A DNA stretch of 64,000 nt from Desmodesmus armatus (lineage: Eukaryota; Chlorophyta; Chlorophyceae; Sphaeropleales; Scenedesmaceae), in contig VIIQ02000562.1 in NCBI GenBank assembly GCA_007449985.2, positions 186,001-250,000 on the forward strand, written 5' to 3'. The notes beneath the pieces are model-generated. The model was not told the DNA's origin. It searched no databases and saw nothing but the letters and a program-made list of their open reading frames with translations. A program made the position numbers and the translations under genes. This document shows positions 22,515 to 36,177 of the stretch, piece by piece. The stretch's first letter is position 1. Every line of letters begins with the position of its first letter.

Positions 22515-23024
22515 TTGTGCCCTGGGCTTGCTGTGTGGTTGACCTTCGAGTTGCAGCATTGTGGCATGCAGCGGAGCGCTCACCGGTGTGGAGCCATGGC
22601 GGCGGCGGCGGGCCGCCAGGCTGCCGCGGCTGGCGGCATGTCTACCCAGCACACCAGGTGCCAGCGACCAGGCACGCCAGCAGCAGCCATAGAATTCCCA
22701 GCAGTATGCAGCATGTGTTGGTGGGTGGCTGCAACATGTTGGCCTTGTGGTGAAAGCCGTAGGGGGGTGCAAAACACTGTTCACAGTGTCACTGTTCACT
22801 GTCAAGCCTATTTGTGCTTGAAACACATTAACAAGTGTTCAAAGATTACTTTCAGTCACAGACATAAATGAGTCAGCTACACATCGCAGCCCAGCTTATC
22901 ATAGCTGGATCATTGGTCAACAATGACTAATCACACAGTACAACTGCACCAGCATTGGTGCAGCAACGACCTCGACTTAACAAAACTTTACACCTGAATA
23001 TGTGGCTTTCCAGTGCCTGACAAG

Positions 23025-26000
23025 ATGGTATTTGGAGCGCTGAAACACACACTTGATCCCTCAAAGTTTTCAACAGACGAGGAGCACCAGGCACTGTTGG
23101 ACGAGGCAAATCAACGTAAACGTAGAGCTCCACGCCCTGGTCAGTTGCCCCCGAGCTCTCGTGGCCATCGTAGTAGGTCAGTTGGGTGGGATGGTGATGA
23201 TGATGGCTTTTGTGAAGACCCGGCTCAAGCAGCAGGGGGCAGCAGGCGCAGCAGCGCAGCCGATCCAGAGTCAGAATGTACAGATTGGTCTGCTCGTAAA
23301 CAGGTGGAGCAGGAGCACTGGCGCAACAAGAGGCAGCAGAACCAGCACATGGCCCAGCAGCACGAGGCCTTTGATGCCCCTTCCATCTTACAGCTCAAAG
23401 TTGACGGTGAACTGCACTGTGCCACGCAGTCAATGTCATTTGCGATCACCAGGCACAGCTGCTGTGTCACGGTCCTGACAGAGGCAGATGCACTGCAGCT
23501 GGCACGCCAGGTGGCCTCTCAGCTGTTAGCTGCTGCCCAACACGACCCAGCTGCAGGACAGCAGCAGCAGCAGCAGCAGCAGACTCCAGCTCAAAACGGG
23601 CAGCAGCAGCAGCAGCAGGGCCAAAGGCCACCAGATGCAGCAGCGCTGCTAACAGTCAGAAGCATGCGCGCTGTCGCCTGTCATGTGCTGGGTGCAAGCT
23701 ATTAACTGCCAATCCCGACAGTGTCGTGCTCTCACTGCGGCGACACTTGGGAGATGGAGCCAGCAGATGCTGGCTTCTGCGGCAGCAGCCCCATCCAGCC
23801 AGGGGTGGTGTTTAGCACTCAGTTGCTGAACACTTACACCTCCTTGTATCGCTTTGGCCTTAGCGCCACCGCCTATGCTGAATGCCTCAGCAAGGCTGCA
23901 GCCAGGGTGCCCAGCTTTTCCCCTGCACTGCCCAGGACCGTGACATCCATCAATAACATTGATGACAGGTAAGATCCTGAGTTCATTGCCTGCATTGCTG
24001 CACCGCTGGTGTGTGTGCGCTGACTGCAAGTGTGGTGTCCTGTTGCAGACAGCTACGCAGTGCATGGCAGGAGTGGCGGCGCACCAGCAAATCCTGGCAC
24101 AGCGTGGCAGCAGTAACAGCAGGCCTAGGCAAGCAGGAGCTAGGCCCAGCGGCTTGCTGCCCTGCTTGCGCTTCAGTGCCGCTTGAGCCTGATGTGGAGG
24201 AGACAGGTACAGCACATGGCGTTACACAGCACCGCCGTATCCAACCATGAGCAATGTCATTACGAGCACTGCCATGCGCACCTCTACCTTACCGAGGCAC
24301 CTTGAACTGCACATTGTGCCTGTAGCCAGCCCCTTTCCGCATCCAAGATTGCACACATACGCATTCTCTACTGCCCCGTGTGCTTTTTGTGCTGCAGTGT
24401 TGCCTTGCGCATTGCACCAGCACACCGCCTGGGCCCTCCTCAAGGATGAAAACGGACAGCCAGATGAGCCAGCCATCACAGCTGCACAGCAGGTTGGGCC
24501 ACTGCCAGGTGAGGCTTTTTTTGGTAGTGACTGGCTTGCTAGACCAAGTGCACTTTCTCCCCCAGGGCTTTGGCGCTGATTCACCAACATGCCCTCAGAA
24601 CATGCCGTGACGGGCATGCACGAGTGTTTGCAGCAATTTGAGAAGCAACTGGGTATCATTCTGTCTGTGTTGACAGATGTGAAGCATGGCTCACAGCCAG
24701 CAGATGGACATATGGGATTAGGATACAGGGCTGTGTGCTTTGGGGGGGGGGGGAGTTCCCAACAGGCAAACTTTGTGTGTGCGTTGCAGGCGTTGTGCAC
24801 ATGCCCACCAGAGGCCCCACAGGCAAGCCCTTCCTGACAGCTGCATGCTTTGATGCCAACGCCAAGGCCAACCGGCTGGCGTCTGCTGGCAGGGGGAGGG
24901 CATACAATGTCTCTGACATCTCAGACGACACCCTCTTCTTTGGACCTGTGCACCAAGAGCTGTGGAATCTGCACAGTGCGGGGCCGCTGCCGCTCAGCGC
25001 AACCCTTCCTGACAGCAATGGCAGCGGCCCAGACAGCAGTGATGGCAGTGCAGCAGGGAGCAGCAGCAACAGCAGCGGGGGTGCTGGCGGTGCTGTTTCT
25101 GGCACCAACAGAGCAGCGGCAGACTGTGATGAGGAGTTGGAGGCTGAGGCACAGGTAGAGCACAACTGCCACCCCAACCTGTCATGTGCAAGGGAGTCGT
25201 CAGTCAGCAGCAGCATCAGCGACGAGCATGGCGTGGTGGGGGCAGTGTGCGCTCACGGGCAGGGGCTGCTTGGCCTCATGATGGCGATGCCAGCCCCTGA
25301 GCGTCTCCTGTACTACGACCTGGCCTCATCCTACCTGGCAGCGCTGGTGGACCCTGGAGCGATGTACCTTGACACAGGCTGCATCTTCGAGTCGCATTGG
25401 AACCTGCACATGCCTGGTCCGCCCCCCTTTGACATCAAGCTACCCTGGTGGCATGCACGCGGCCATGGAGAGGACTGCTACCTCAAGAACTCCGGCTTCT
25501 ACAAGCTTGGTGAGTGTGCGCATGGGAGGGGTGTCGTTTTTACGCTGTGTTTGACTCAATATTTCCTGGGAGGTCCACTGCATTGTATGCTTGCTAGCGG
25601 GGGGGGGGGTGGGGGGGCTTGCTGGGAGTTTCAGGTCATGATACAAAGCTATTGTGGCATCTTGTGCATGTTTGCAAGTGCAAGGATGTGTTAACACTGC
25701 CAATGCTCAAGTTGTGTGTGCGCCTTTGCTGCCTTGTCAGGTGCCGGCCGCAGGGTCGGTGAGAACATGGAGCAGACCTGGGCGCAGCTGCGCCCTGTGA
25801 TGAAGCTCACACGGTACATGACCAAGCAGGGTTATGTGACCGGCCTTCCTCCAGATAGCAGACGACAAGCTGCTTGAGCTTGTACAGTTGCTGGTCAGTG
25901 CAGACAAGGCTTGCCGGAAGAAGCTTGGTAGGTGTGATAGGAACCCTTCTCCACGATTGCACATCCAGGATGTGACATCCTGTGAAAGGCTTGCCACTTT

Positions 26001-28037
26001 TGTGGCCGCCTGATAGCTGCCCAAGCTTTCGTCTACAAGCTGGTGTTGGAACTGCTGAGGCTCTTCCTTGCCTGCCTGTAGCACTGTCGGCCAGCGTGGG
26101 GGCTCAAGTTTGAACATGCTGCTTGATGACGTGTCAGTCCGTGCGGCATGTGGTGTGTGTGTGCCATGCAACTGGTTATGTCCACCTGTGTCTGTCATCA
26201 TGTGTGCCTGCAGAGGAGGCGCGCCGCCAGCTGCAGCAGGTGTTGCGCTCTGCACGTGCCAAGAACATCCAGGGCAAGGCGTTGATGGCTGCCGCTGTGG
26301 CCACGATGGCTGAGACTGCTGCTGATGACAGTGCAATGCCAAAGCAGGAGAAGCTGCAGGTGGGTGCCTGCTGCACAGCAGTTTGAGACAGGGTAGTTTG
26401 CAGAAAGCACTCCTATTACCGCTACTGTCACATGGTTGAGGGATCGCTGAACACCTGTGGGGAGTCAACTACAAATGCCCTCCTGGCGCGCAGATGGCAC
26501 AGGCCTGGAATGGTCTCAACAAAGATGCTGGGGACAGCAGTAGGGTCAACCTGTGGGTTCTGCCCTGCGGGCCACCTTATAAGGCTTTGCTTGCTTTGAT
26601 GCATTGGTTGCTGTGGGATTGTTGTGAGCCCTGCTTGATGGACCAGTCCCATATTTGTGAGTCTTCGTTGCAGGGTTGATGCTGCCAAAAAGTACTCAGG
26701 AGCCTTTGCTCCTCTCCTCGAGATGAGTTTCTACTCAGTTCATGCAATGTTGACAGTACCTCCCAGCAGTGAAAGTATGCGCTGGGTATCCCCCCCCCCC
26801 TCGCGCCACACACACATACACACACCACAATGCAGCCGCACAACTGCGTATAACGGTGTAGCACACCCTCAGGGAATGTGGGCTGTTTGTTGCTACCTGT
26901 GTTGCTTGATGCAGATGGAGTTTGTCCGGGCAAAGGAGCAGTTGCGCGCCCTAGCATCGCTCAGGGAAAACCGCAGCAGCCTTGCAGTGGCGCTGCCAGG
27001 ATCTGAGAGCAGACCCTTACAGGCGCGCGCCTCCAACAGCAAGCTTGAGCACAAGCTGTTGTGCCGCGTAGCATCGCTGCAGTGTGACCTGGGTTGGGAC
27101 AAGCCGCCTGAGCCCAGCAGCAGTGTTTACCAGCAATGGCTTGCAGCGCTGCGGGACGAGCACCTGCGCAAGGCGCAGAAAGACATTGAGCGCGATGTCG
27201 CTGTGTTGGGCAGCATCTTGCAGGAGCGGCAGCAGTTGGGGGAAGCCAGCAGACTGACCCGCAACCAGCACAACAGGGCAGCACGCAGGCGCAAGCGCAT
27301 CCGGCAGCTTGTGGACAGCATGGCAGCCTGGCAGCAGCTAGACCTTCCCTCCAGCCCTGCATCACAGCTGCTGCCAGCACGGTGGACTGAGCAGGTTGTC
27401 CTTGACTTGTTCAAGGGCTCATTCCCTTGGAAACAGGGGGAGGATGGTGGTGTGCCTTCCCTGCTGGCTGAGCAGTTCCGAGATGCATGCGCAGAGGTGA
27501 GGCAACAAGTGGTGATCAACCTTGCAGTGCGCAGTTGCGCAAAGTTCATGTTGGCAGCATGCATAACAAGCCGCTGGGCAAGCTCAATGCTCAGTGGGGA
27601 GGGGGGCGCAAGCAGTGCAGTGTTGCGGTTGACGCCGTTGTGGTACACCGGCCACCCAGAAGAGCGCAATTGCACCTGCTGCTCAGTGCTGTTTACTGTG
27701 TTGTCTGCACCCCTGTTGCTAGGAAGCGCGCACGCTGGAGGAACTGCAGATGCAGCAGCTGGAGCGTGGCCGTGTTGTGGCCTACTTTGCTTACATGCAG
27801 CGGCAAGCAGCAGCACAGGTGGCAGCAGCAGCAGCAGAGCAGGACCAGTTGGTTGCGGCGCAGCAGCAGCAAGTTGATGACGCAGCAGATGCTGTTTCTG
27901 CTGCCAGGAACCTGCGGCAGAGCGTCGAGCAGATTGCGCAGCTGGGAGCTGAACAGATCATAATGCAGCGCTGGGCAGACAAGTTTGGCATGTGCGCGCA
28001 GGACGCCAAGCAGCGGTTTGCTAAGCTGGCCACATGA
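23025..28037 (+). CDS. KDZ transposase (multi-exon), with one frameshift
   Basis: Probable start at the ATG at 23025. Supported exons include 23722-23968, 24049-24206, 24398-24508, 24790-25509, 25741-25927, 26214-26359, 26494 to about 26535, 26674 onward, 26915-27496 and 27723-28037. The N-terminal part has a CSHCG knuckle and FSTQLLNTYTSLYRFGLSA. The catalytic region in 24790-25927 shows CAHGQGLLGL, YLDTGCIF..HW, HARGHGEDC and GRRVGENMEQTWAQLRP, the motif series of KDZ transposases. The tail is helical (RRRKRIRQLVDSM, Gln/Ala-rich coils). The D of YLDTG and E of GENMEQTW are candidate catalytic acids. Near 25841 the frame must shift by one base to stay open. The join between the first exon and 23722 is unresolved. 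Confidence 0.8.
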
Positions 28038-31000
28038 TGCGCCAAGTTGCCACACCACCCTCCCCTCCCAGCGCCTCAGTTGGATGGTTGAGTATGTTGA
28101 TTGTTGTGACAAGCCAGCATGGGATTCTCCTGCTGTGGGGCAATACTGCAGTACGGCTGTCAGTCGGATGTTTTGAGTTTTCCCAGATCTTGTCGGCTGC
28201 TTTTGCAAGGCATGTGCTGTGACATAGAAGGGTAACAACCGTTCTGAGGCTGATGCTACTACGACTGATACTACTGCTACAACAGACTGCTACTACTATC
28301 TAACTGCATGCCAGTGCTTGCAGCCTGCTTGGTGGACATGGAATAAGTGTCGTACAATGCAAGCACTTGTCAAAAGAGCTATGCTGGCTATTGCGACTGT
28401 GATGATCACATGTAAGATTGTGCGCATGGTTTGCATTGACTGGATAGGTGTTGACTGTTCTCACTTGTGTGGACCGACGGCCTCACAGCAAACACATTGA
28501 TCTTCACAGTCCCCAGTTGCCCATGGACCGCCATGTCACACGAGGCCGCTACGCCTGCTTACTGTGACATGCCAAAACAAGCTTCTGTACAGCGGTTGCC
28601 TTGCAAACATGTCAAATCATGTCAGAGTGACAGTGGGAGAGTGCAGAGGGCGAATAAGCTGACGCAACTATGCAACAGGAGCAAAGAATGGTGTCATAGA
28701 AGGAGGGCGACGGTCAGACATCACAAACTTCTCAAGCTGGCCGCGAGTGGCCAGCACCATCTGGCATGTATCTCAATGAGCCGCCAACTCACCAAAAGGG
28801 GCAGGTCATGCGTTTCGCATGATGCCACTGAATCACTACTGCGGGGCTGAAGGATATACTTCCATGGGTGGTTGCAGGCCATTCACAAGTATGAACGCCA
28901 TGACATGCCTAACCTTCAACAGTCATGTGCATAACCTTCAGCCCAACATGTTAGGCACACTTGGCATAGCCTACGCCACTGATTTGAGCCACTGTGACAG
29001 TGGCTCACATCAGTCAAGTAAGCGTGCAGGTGCGAGAATAGCTCATGGCATGGAGGCGCCCCACTCGCTGCGCATTACACCACACAGGCGCATGGCCACA
29101 CACCACCAAACCCCGCCCACAACATGTTTGACGCCCTCCGCAGGGTTGCAAGCACAATGCCAGCCAGTTGGCATCAACAAAGCACATTGTGCTGGTCTGA
29201 CTGTTGGTCCCAGTTTGCATGTTGGGACCCCACGAACCTTCACATCAAGAGCCAACATCACAAGCAATTGTGATGCCGCACTCCTGGAGGTGACTGACCT
29301 GCCACCAACTGCACATGGGCACCTCCGGCCCATGTAGCAAGATAGTAGTACCTTGCTTGTTCATGCACAAATGCGCACGCGCCAACGCCACACAGCACAC
29401 GTACAAACACCACCAGACACTGCACCACAGGTTTGGTGGCTTTCCCAGCCAGTGGGTGTCCACCACAATGCCAGCCAGTGGGTGTTCACAACCCACATTT
29501 GACCTCAGGGCGCATTTGCTTATCAGCACCCCTCCACCCCCCACCTGAGAGCCAGCTTGCTAAGACTGTAGCAGGAAACTGACAACTTGCCGTTTACCGG
29601 GCTGGGGCCTTATTATTACAAGGCCACACACATTGATTTGCAGGTTGCTGACCAACATATAGTCAACTTCCAGTGTGTTGGCCCAGAATACTTATTTGAC
29701 ACCGTGCACTTGAAGTAGGCTGCATCACAGACACCATCAGTAAGTAGGCTGCCCGTGGGGCACAGTGGTACAAGTGTCACATGTGTCTTGGTTGCAGGTC
29801 AAGCGTGGTGCCAGGCATTTGTCGTTCATGTGGCTTTGGGGCCTCACATCTTCAAGAACAGGTGTGACGGCCGACGTGGACGAAACCTAGTTTGAGGTGT
29901 TTGAGCGGTGTGCAGCAATTGTTGCAGCATTTGCTGCGGCAATGCGTTTGTTGGTGGAACTTTGAGCACTGACCCTCCAGTAGCACAGTTACTGCAGTAC
30001 AGCTCCTGCAGTACACAGCTACCGCAGTACAGCTCTTGCCTTACAACTACTGCAGCTGGGCACATGTACTGGTGCCGCTTGTGACCACCACCAAGTTGGA
30101 AGAAGCCTACGGTTCACATGTGCCATTTTGTGGTTGGAAGCCAGCAACAATTTCAACTCAGGTGACCAGGCTGAGAACCAACAGGGTGACTTGTGAACCC
30201 ATCATCAACTTGTGCGCCAACAATTTTGCCTGGAATTCCACCAACACGACCAGCGCAGTAGCTGCCACGTGTGTGAACTGCAGCTGTGAAACTACTAGCG
30301 TGACAATGATGGCGAGCGGCTTACAACTCACCAGCAGCGCTCAAGTCATGCTCTACTGTCTGGTTGGCAGTGAGTCATTGTTATGCACCTCATGATGGTG
30401 AGGTGCTGGGTTGCACCCGCATCCCAATCAAGCACTTGCTTGAGGCACGTGGCATTAGTGCGGCACTGATGCAAGCCACAAGACTTGCACATGCCATGTC
30501 ACATTGTGGTTAAAGGTCGGCAATAAGGAGTGTGCAGTTTGAATTGTGCCCAATCATGCCCAACTTGCTCCCTGATCTACAAACACAAATCTGTTGTCTC
30601 TGACAACCACACTTGCTGGTCGGCAACTTTGCGGCTGCAAGCAAGGCAGACGTTTGTGCGGCGGTGACAGCCTGTGCATGTGTTCTGGCGTGGAGGCCTG
30701 CTGGAGCATGTGATGCAGTATATTCATACCGGCATGGGTGCAGGTAATGAGCTATGCTGTGCATTTTCCTGCTGGGTGGGCTTGCTGATGATTTCCATCA
30801 AACATGTTGGCTCAGATACAAGGCGGACAGAGTACTGGAAGCAGGCCCCCTTCAGATTTGACACAAGCCCAACCGCTTTCCGTACACCACTGCAACATGC
30901 TGACTGCCTTGCCCTTGCCAGTGATGTTGCGCCATCAGAACTTGCTTGATTGCATCACACCACCAGGCGCTCTGCCTATGTTACATGTTCCCACATGCAG

Positions 31001-31357
31001 TAATTGACACACATACCAATTGCCCTCAAGCCGACCCTGACCTAAGGTTGGCTGGGATACAACATTGGCGCCATGTTGGTGCCGGCGCCATGTGGGTTAG
31101 GCCGTCAACTGCTGATCATGCCGGCACATGACCCTCATACAGTCATAGAGTTGACAAACACATGACACACACACACTGCCATGCCATTTGACAGTTCAAC
31201 TATCAGCCAACTTCATGTGACACTTGCCGACATCTTCACAAGTTGCCAACAGCACTGGCTCGCAACTCAAACAGTTGATTGGGCAGACCCACAATCGATG
31301 CTGCTGTAGGGCAGGGAGACAGCAGCTGTTCCCCTCTTGACGTACTGCCCACACACG

Positions 31358-31418
<61 letters not shown>

Positions 31419-31549
31419 GTGCAGCACTCATGCGTATGATACACCCACTTCAAAAGGTAAGGCCATGACCCCCAACCACCATACTGCAGCACCTGCCAAC
31501 CGCTGTCAGCCACACTGGCTCCTCTGCAAAGCTGTTACCGCTGTGCTGA
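28038..31549. other. Non-coding interior of the KDZ element
   Basis: Three and a half kilobases between the convergent transposase and passenger genes. The longest frame (28819-29337, +) shows no domain and no codon bias. Phrases such as CAATGCCAGCCAGT recur near 29157 and 29469. I see nothing else. Confidence 0.45.
31351..31416. repeat. (AC)n microsatellite
   Basis: About 33 AC dinucleotides with two interruptions (ACGC) at the left end. It lies just downstream of the passenger gene's stop. Confidence 0.95.
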
Positions 31550-34500
31550 TTAGGGCCCGGCACAAATGTGTGGACTGAACCTGCTGCTGTTCTGCATGTA
31601 GCACATCAGCCTCTTTGCTTGCTGCTGGAACCCCTTGGTGGGGTTGTGCTCAGCCAGTGCAACAGCAAACACGGCTGCGCTCACGAGCTCCTCCACCGGT
31701 GCGTTCTCCTTGCCAGCCTCATCTGCCCAACCCTTGACGATTGCAGCCCGGTCCTTGTCCTGCGCAGCACGAGGAAGGTGGCACACATGAGCATGCGTAT
31801 GTGTCCTTACACAATACAGCCGCACCCGACCCAAAGCTCCCAGCCAGGCACTTGCAGGCAACTAGCTGCATGCCAGCACGAAGGGTTCAGCAGCACCGTG
31901 ACCACTTGATGGATGCTGCAAACTCTATCATGGCAGCCAGGCCGTGTGACAGCCGCCTCGACTATCAGAATGCACATGGGAATGAGGGCCAAACAAGTCA
32001 ACAAGGATGATGCGCACATGCGCGATGCAGTGCCAGCAAGCGTACCAGTTTGGCCTCCCACAGGAACTTCTGCCTGCTCGCCAAGCCAGCTGCTGTGTAC
32101 CCCTCTGGTAGGGTGCCGCCCTTGTTGCGGTTGCCATTGCGCTTCTGCACAGCAGCAGCTGGGGCGTCATCGTCCTGGACTGCACACAGAACAGCGGCAA
32201 CTCGTGCGGCGGCAGCGCGCTGAGGGCGCTGCGTGCTCTCGGCGGGGCCTGCCGCACTCTGCTGCTGCTTAGTCAATGCTGCTGCTGCTGCCGCCACTGC
32301 CTCGCCAACTGGTGCAGCATTCGCCTCTGAGTTAATGCTGTGGCGTCCTGCAGAAGGGCAAAAGTTGGGCGCTATCGTTAATGCAAGTGCCCCAAGTGTC
32401 TTTCAGAACAGTCCATGCAGCTGGCTGGCCTACAATCACTCAATATGGCTGCCTCGATTGCCAGCCAGCAGCACTGATCCCGCGCAAACCCCCCATACCC
32501 TCAGCCCCATGGGGTTGATCCATTTGCCTGCCTGTGGGGTGTGGAATGAAGCATGTTCACTGCCGAGTGCACCCTGAACACACATGGTTTCTTGCAAAGC
32601 CTATGCAGACACAAACTGACAGCTAGCCCACCAAGTCACCAACGGGCAGCATGCATACACCTGCCAAGCCCCCCTTGATGCTTCAATTGCCGCACCTGAC
32701 GCATCCTGCTCTTGCGCCCCCAGGTTGGGCGCCCCCAGGTTGGGCACCTGTCCATCTACACCATGGCCACCTGCATGACAGGGGAGCAAGACAACGTGAG
32801 GCGCCCTCACACCCCCTGCAAGACTATGTTCAGCACGCACAGCAAGCTATCATGCCAAGTTGACAGCGCACCTGACTGTGTGTCAGCTAGAATACATACA
32901 TGCCTACTCTGGCGTGCATATGACAGCACAGCCAGTTTGCACACCTGCGCTGGCAGCAGCGTCATCATCAACAGGGCCGCCATCTGCATCGTCACCACCT
33001 GGCAATCACAGACACATTTTACGTCAGTCACACGAGAGTGACGTGGTCAGAGTGTTGACAACAGAGGTGTCAACGGGATTGCAGCGCACCGTCCAGTGCC
33101 ACACTTGATACCATGACACACAATCGCACCCCAGCGCACTCCGCTCTCAGCCAACGCACCTGATGCATCCTGCTCCTGCAGCCCCAGGTTGGACAGCTCA
33201 TCACCCTCACCATGGTCACCTGCATGACAGAGGCAGCAAAAGACAATGATGATGCCGGACAGCCCCAACAAGGCTGACAGATGATCATCCTAAAGCGCAA
33301 GTACACTGAGAGGTGGTGCATTACATTTGCATCGCTTTACGACAAGGCTTTGACAAGTGTCCCTGCTTCACACAAGCATGAAGAAGGTGGCACCCACACA
33401 AGCAATGCATGTGTGTGTGTGTTGGTCGATGACAAGGCCATTCAGGAATCGCGTCGCAACCCTCTGTCACGGCAAGGTGGGCCGCCTAGAGCAGTGTAAC
33501 GGCTTTTGCTAGGGGGGCAGCCACTATGTTGCACTCACTTGCGCTAACAGTTTCGCACCCTTCTGCCCCTGGCTGCCACACATGCCTCCGCCCCGCGCCC
33601 CCCCCCCTCCTCACGCACATCTGAACACAACAACTGTCATGCCTGGCTAGGCTGGCTGTAAATCAGATGCCTAGTGCACGCGTGTGTCGTACTCATGCAG
33701 CATTTACCCCAGTTGACCTAGTAGCCCCACTGCCATTGCAGGAACACAGGGCCTGCATCACAGCAGATCGCTGTGACCCGCTGGGCCCCAAGCCCGCAGC
33801 AAGAAGGCTGTGCGCATGCATACCCACCTGCTGCCCCTGCGTCAGCTTCACTCTCCTTGGGGCCCCAAAAGACCTGCAAGTACTGGTCAATGACGTGCAC
33901 GACATCTGGCTTGATCAGCTTGCGATCACACTGCAACTGGGCCGCGGCGCTCTCGATCACGCGCTTGACTGGCAGTGTCTCAAAGTCGTCCTCTGCACAG
34001 GCAGGCACATCCAGGGTGGGGGACACTGTCAATGGTGGTGGCAGATGCACTGCCAATCCGCACATGCTGGTCTTGTCGAGGCCCAGCTGGCATGTGGCAT
34101 GCATGCTTATTATTGCTGCTGATGCAGTTGGAAAGATCGAGCCTATTGCAAAACCCTCAGCTGCTTTGACGGCACGCCCCACACCTGTCAGTCCATTCAG
34201 AAAGGCGAGCGTTGCCTGCTCCACCTCCTCATAACCGCCATTGCCTGCAAGCACAGTGAGCAGCAAATCCATCACAACCTCCCTTGCAAAGTTGGCATGC
34301 AGTGTGCTAGCAAGGCACATGTGCATCGGGACTGGCAAATCAGTCTGCTGCAACTGCTGTGCCCCCAGCCACACTGCTTTCCACTGGCCATATGCTTCCC
34401 TGCACTGCTCCAGGGCTTGCCGCCCCCGTCCCCGACCTGCTCCCAAACGCCCGCAAGCATAGTGGCATACCACATGCTTTTAAATCAGCACAGTTTGTCC

Positions 34501-35834
34501 TGCCGTACAAGCTGAGACACTACTACTGCACAAGTGTTGTCCGCTTTTGTCAAACCACAAAGCGGAATGACCACCCACAGCATCTACTTGTGTGTCTGTC
34601 TGCCCTACAGACTACTGGGATCTCCACGCACACACTCAAGTGTTTAACACACCTGTCATCTCCTCCTCCTCTTGCTCCTCTGCCATTTCTGAGTCTTGCA
34701 GGCCCTCCAGAGGGTCTCCCTCAATGTCATCCTCCTCGCCGCCAGTGCCAATCTCCTCAATCTCTTCTTCCTCATCAATATCTGCAGCTCACATCGACAG
34801 GCACAAAGTGTGTGCATCCGCAACAAGCGTCCGCAATAAGTATGTGCTAGCTGGCATTTGCTGTTACTATTATTACTACAGCTAAACTGGGTCAGGGCCA
34901 TGCCCGACCGCCAAACTAGGCGCATAGGGCATGTTACATGCTGCCTGTGGCGGTGATGTGACACATGCTCTGATGACAGCAGCAGGGCAGCTGCGCATGC
35001 CTGTTCCCACCAGCGCCTTGAGTGTGCTCACCCTCACTCTCTGCCCTGCGCTGCCGCTTCCTGCTCCTCTAGGTGCCTGCAAGCAACAGCATACCACATG
35101 CAGTCAGGAGTGTGGTGGGGGCTCAAGCAGTTTTGTTCACCACATTGCTGCCAGTGTCATCTGTCTATTGTCGAAGCTGAGTTGAGCAGCAACACACACT
35201 CGCTGCTGGCAGCAGAGGTACTAGTGTACAGATTGAGTTGATATATTAGTACCCCCCCTCCCGCCGTGCTGGCAATGTTGACATCGATGCTGTGATACCA
35301 ACATACATCTGCTGCTGTGCTGTGCTGTGCTGCTGCATATTGCGATCGCATGCACTCACCCTCACTGAGCTCCTTGCCCTTGCCTCGCTGCGAAGCTGCA
35401 AAGGCACAGGTACATGTTGATGAGCTGCTGAAAGGTCCCAACAACAGGGGCTGCAGAGACGGGGTGGTTGGTCCACAACATAGATAGCTCTCACCACCAC
35501 GGCTCTCAACAACTGCCTGGACACCTCTGTATTGTTCCAAAGGTGCTGCTATGCGCTTGTCCCGCGGCCGCTGCTTCTGCAAAGCCTCCAGCAGGCCAAC
35601 AACTAGGCTGGGTGGGATGAGCTCAGTATGCTCTATGATGAGGGAGCCCTGCGGCGTTACTGGGAGCACAATCAGAACCCCGACTTCTCCAGCAGGCAGG
35701 TTGTGAAAGTACTTCATGGCCGTTTTCTTCAAGGAGTGCCGTATCTGTGCTGGTGTGCTCAAGAGATCTGGCATATCACCATCAAGCATTGCGCGTAGGG
35801 TTCGCCCGCTGGCTGCAGCTGGCTTTCCATCCAT
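31550..35834 (-). CDS. Passenger gene of the KDZ element, unknown function (multi-exon)
   Basis: I do not recognise the protein. Reading on the minus strand, a likely ATG lies at 35834, although an acceptor just before it may mean an earlier exon. Exon 1 (to about 35482) contains SLKKTAMKYFHNLPAGEVGVL and LVVGLLEALQKQRPRDKR. Further exons: a small Lys-rich one near 35400-35366, an acidic one at 34781-34653 (EEEEIEEIG, EGDPLEGLQ), coding blocks in about 34473-33718 (including ETLPVKRVIESAAAQLQC and VVHVIDQYLQVFWG), 32347-32046 and the last at 31759-31550. The penultimate and last exons join in phase at EAKL-DKDRAA. It converges on the transposase inside the same inverted repeats, so it probably travels with the transposon. 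Middle exons are only partly resolved. Confidence 0.6.
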
Positions 35835-36148
35835 TTCAGTGGTATCTGCAGCTTTGTGTTAAAAATAAATGGGCTGGGCTGTTGGTGAAGAAGGATGATG
35901 CGTGTTGCCTAGTGTCAGTTGTTGTGCGTTGAGAAATCAAAACTCTTGCTGATATCGCTCACAAGCATTCATAGTTACGACAGAGACAGAGAGCTACACG
36001 GCCAGGCTCGGCAAACCGCTTGAAATTTGAATTTGTACCGCAACCATAACAGTGGTGTACCACTATGGATATACCTAAATGCATGCATTCAATTAATGAT
36101 CAAGTCAAGTCAAAGCTTATCTTTATTCTCCTGGGTGTGCAGGTGGGT

Positions 36149-36177
36149 GAATGGGGTGATGTCCAGTCACCCCATTC
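36149..36177. repeat. Perfect 11-bp hairpin
   Basis: GAATGGGGTGA, seven-base loop TGTCCAG, then TCACCCCATTC. It lies in the non-coding right arm of the KDZ element; no function assigned. Confidence 0.6.

Noticed and set aside
22383..22871. 162-codon frame at the left end of the KDZ element
   Set aside because: It lies over the terminal inverted repeat and a GGC-rich tract, lacks a domain and does not splice convincingly into the transposase.
28819..29337. 172-codon frame in the KDZ interior
   Set aside because: Composition is His/Thr/Pro-rich from CA-rich DNA, with no domain and no splice partner.
31279..31578. Frame running through the (AC)n tract (His-Thr repeat), and the similar one at 59760-60221
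   Set aside because: Microsatellites without stops keep these frames open; no other coding evidence.
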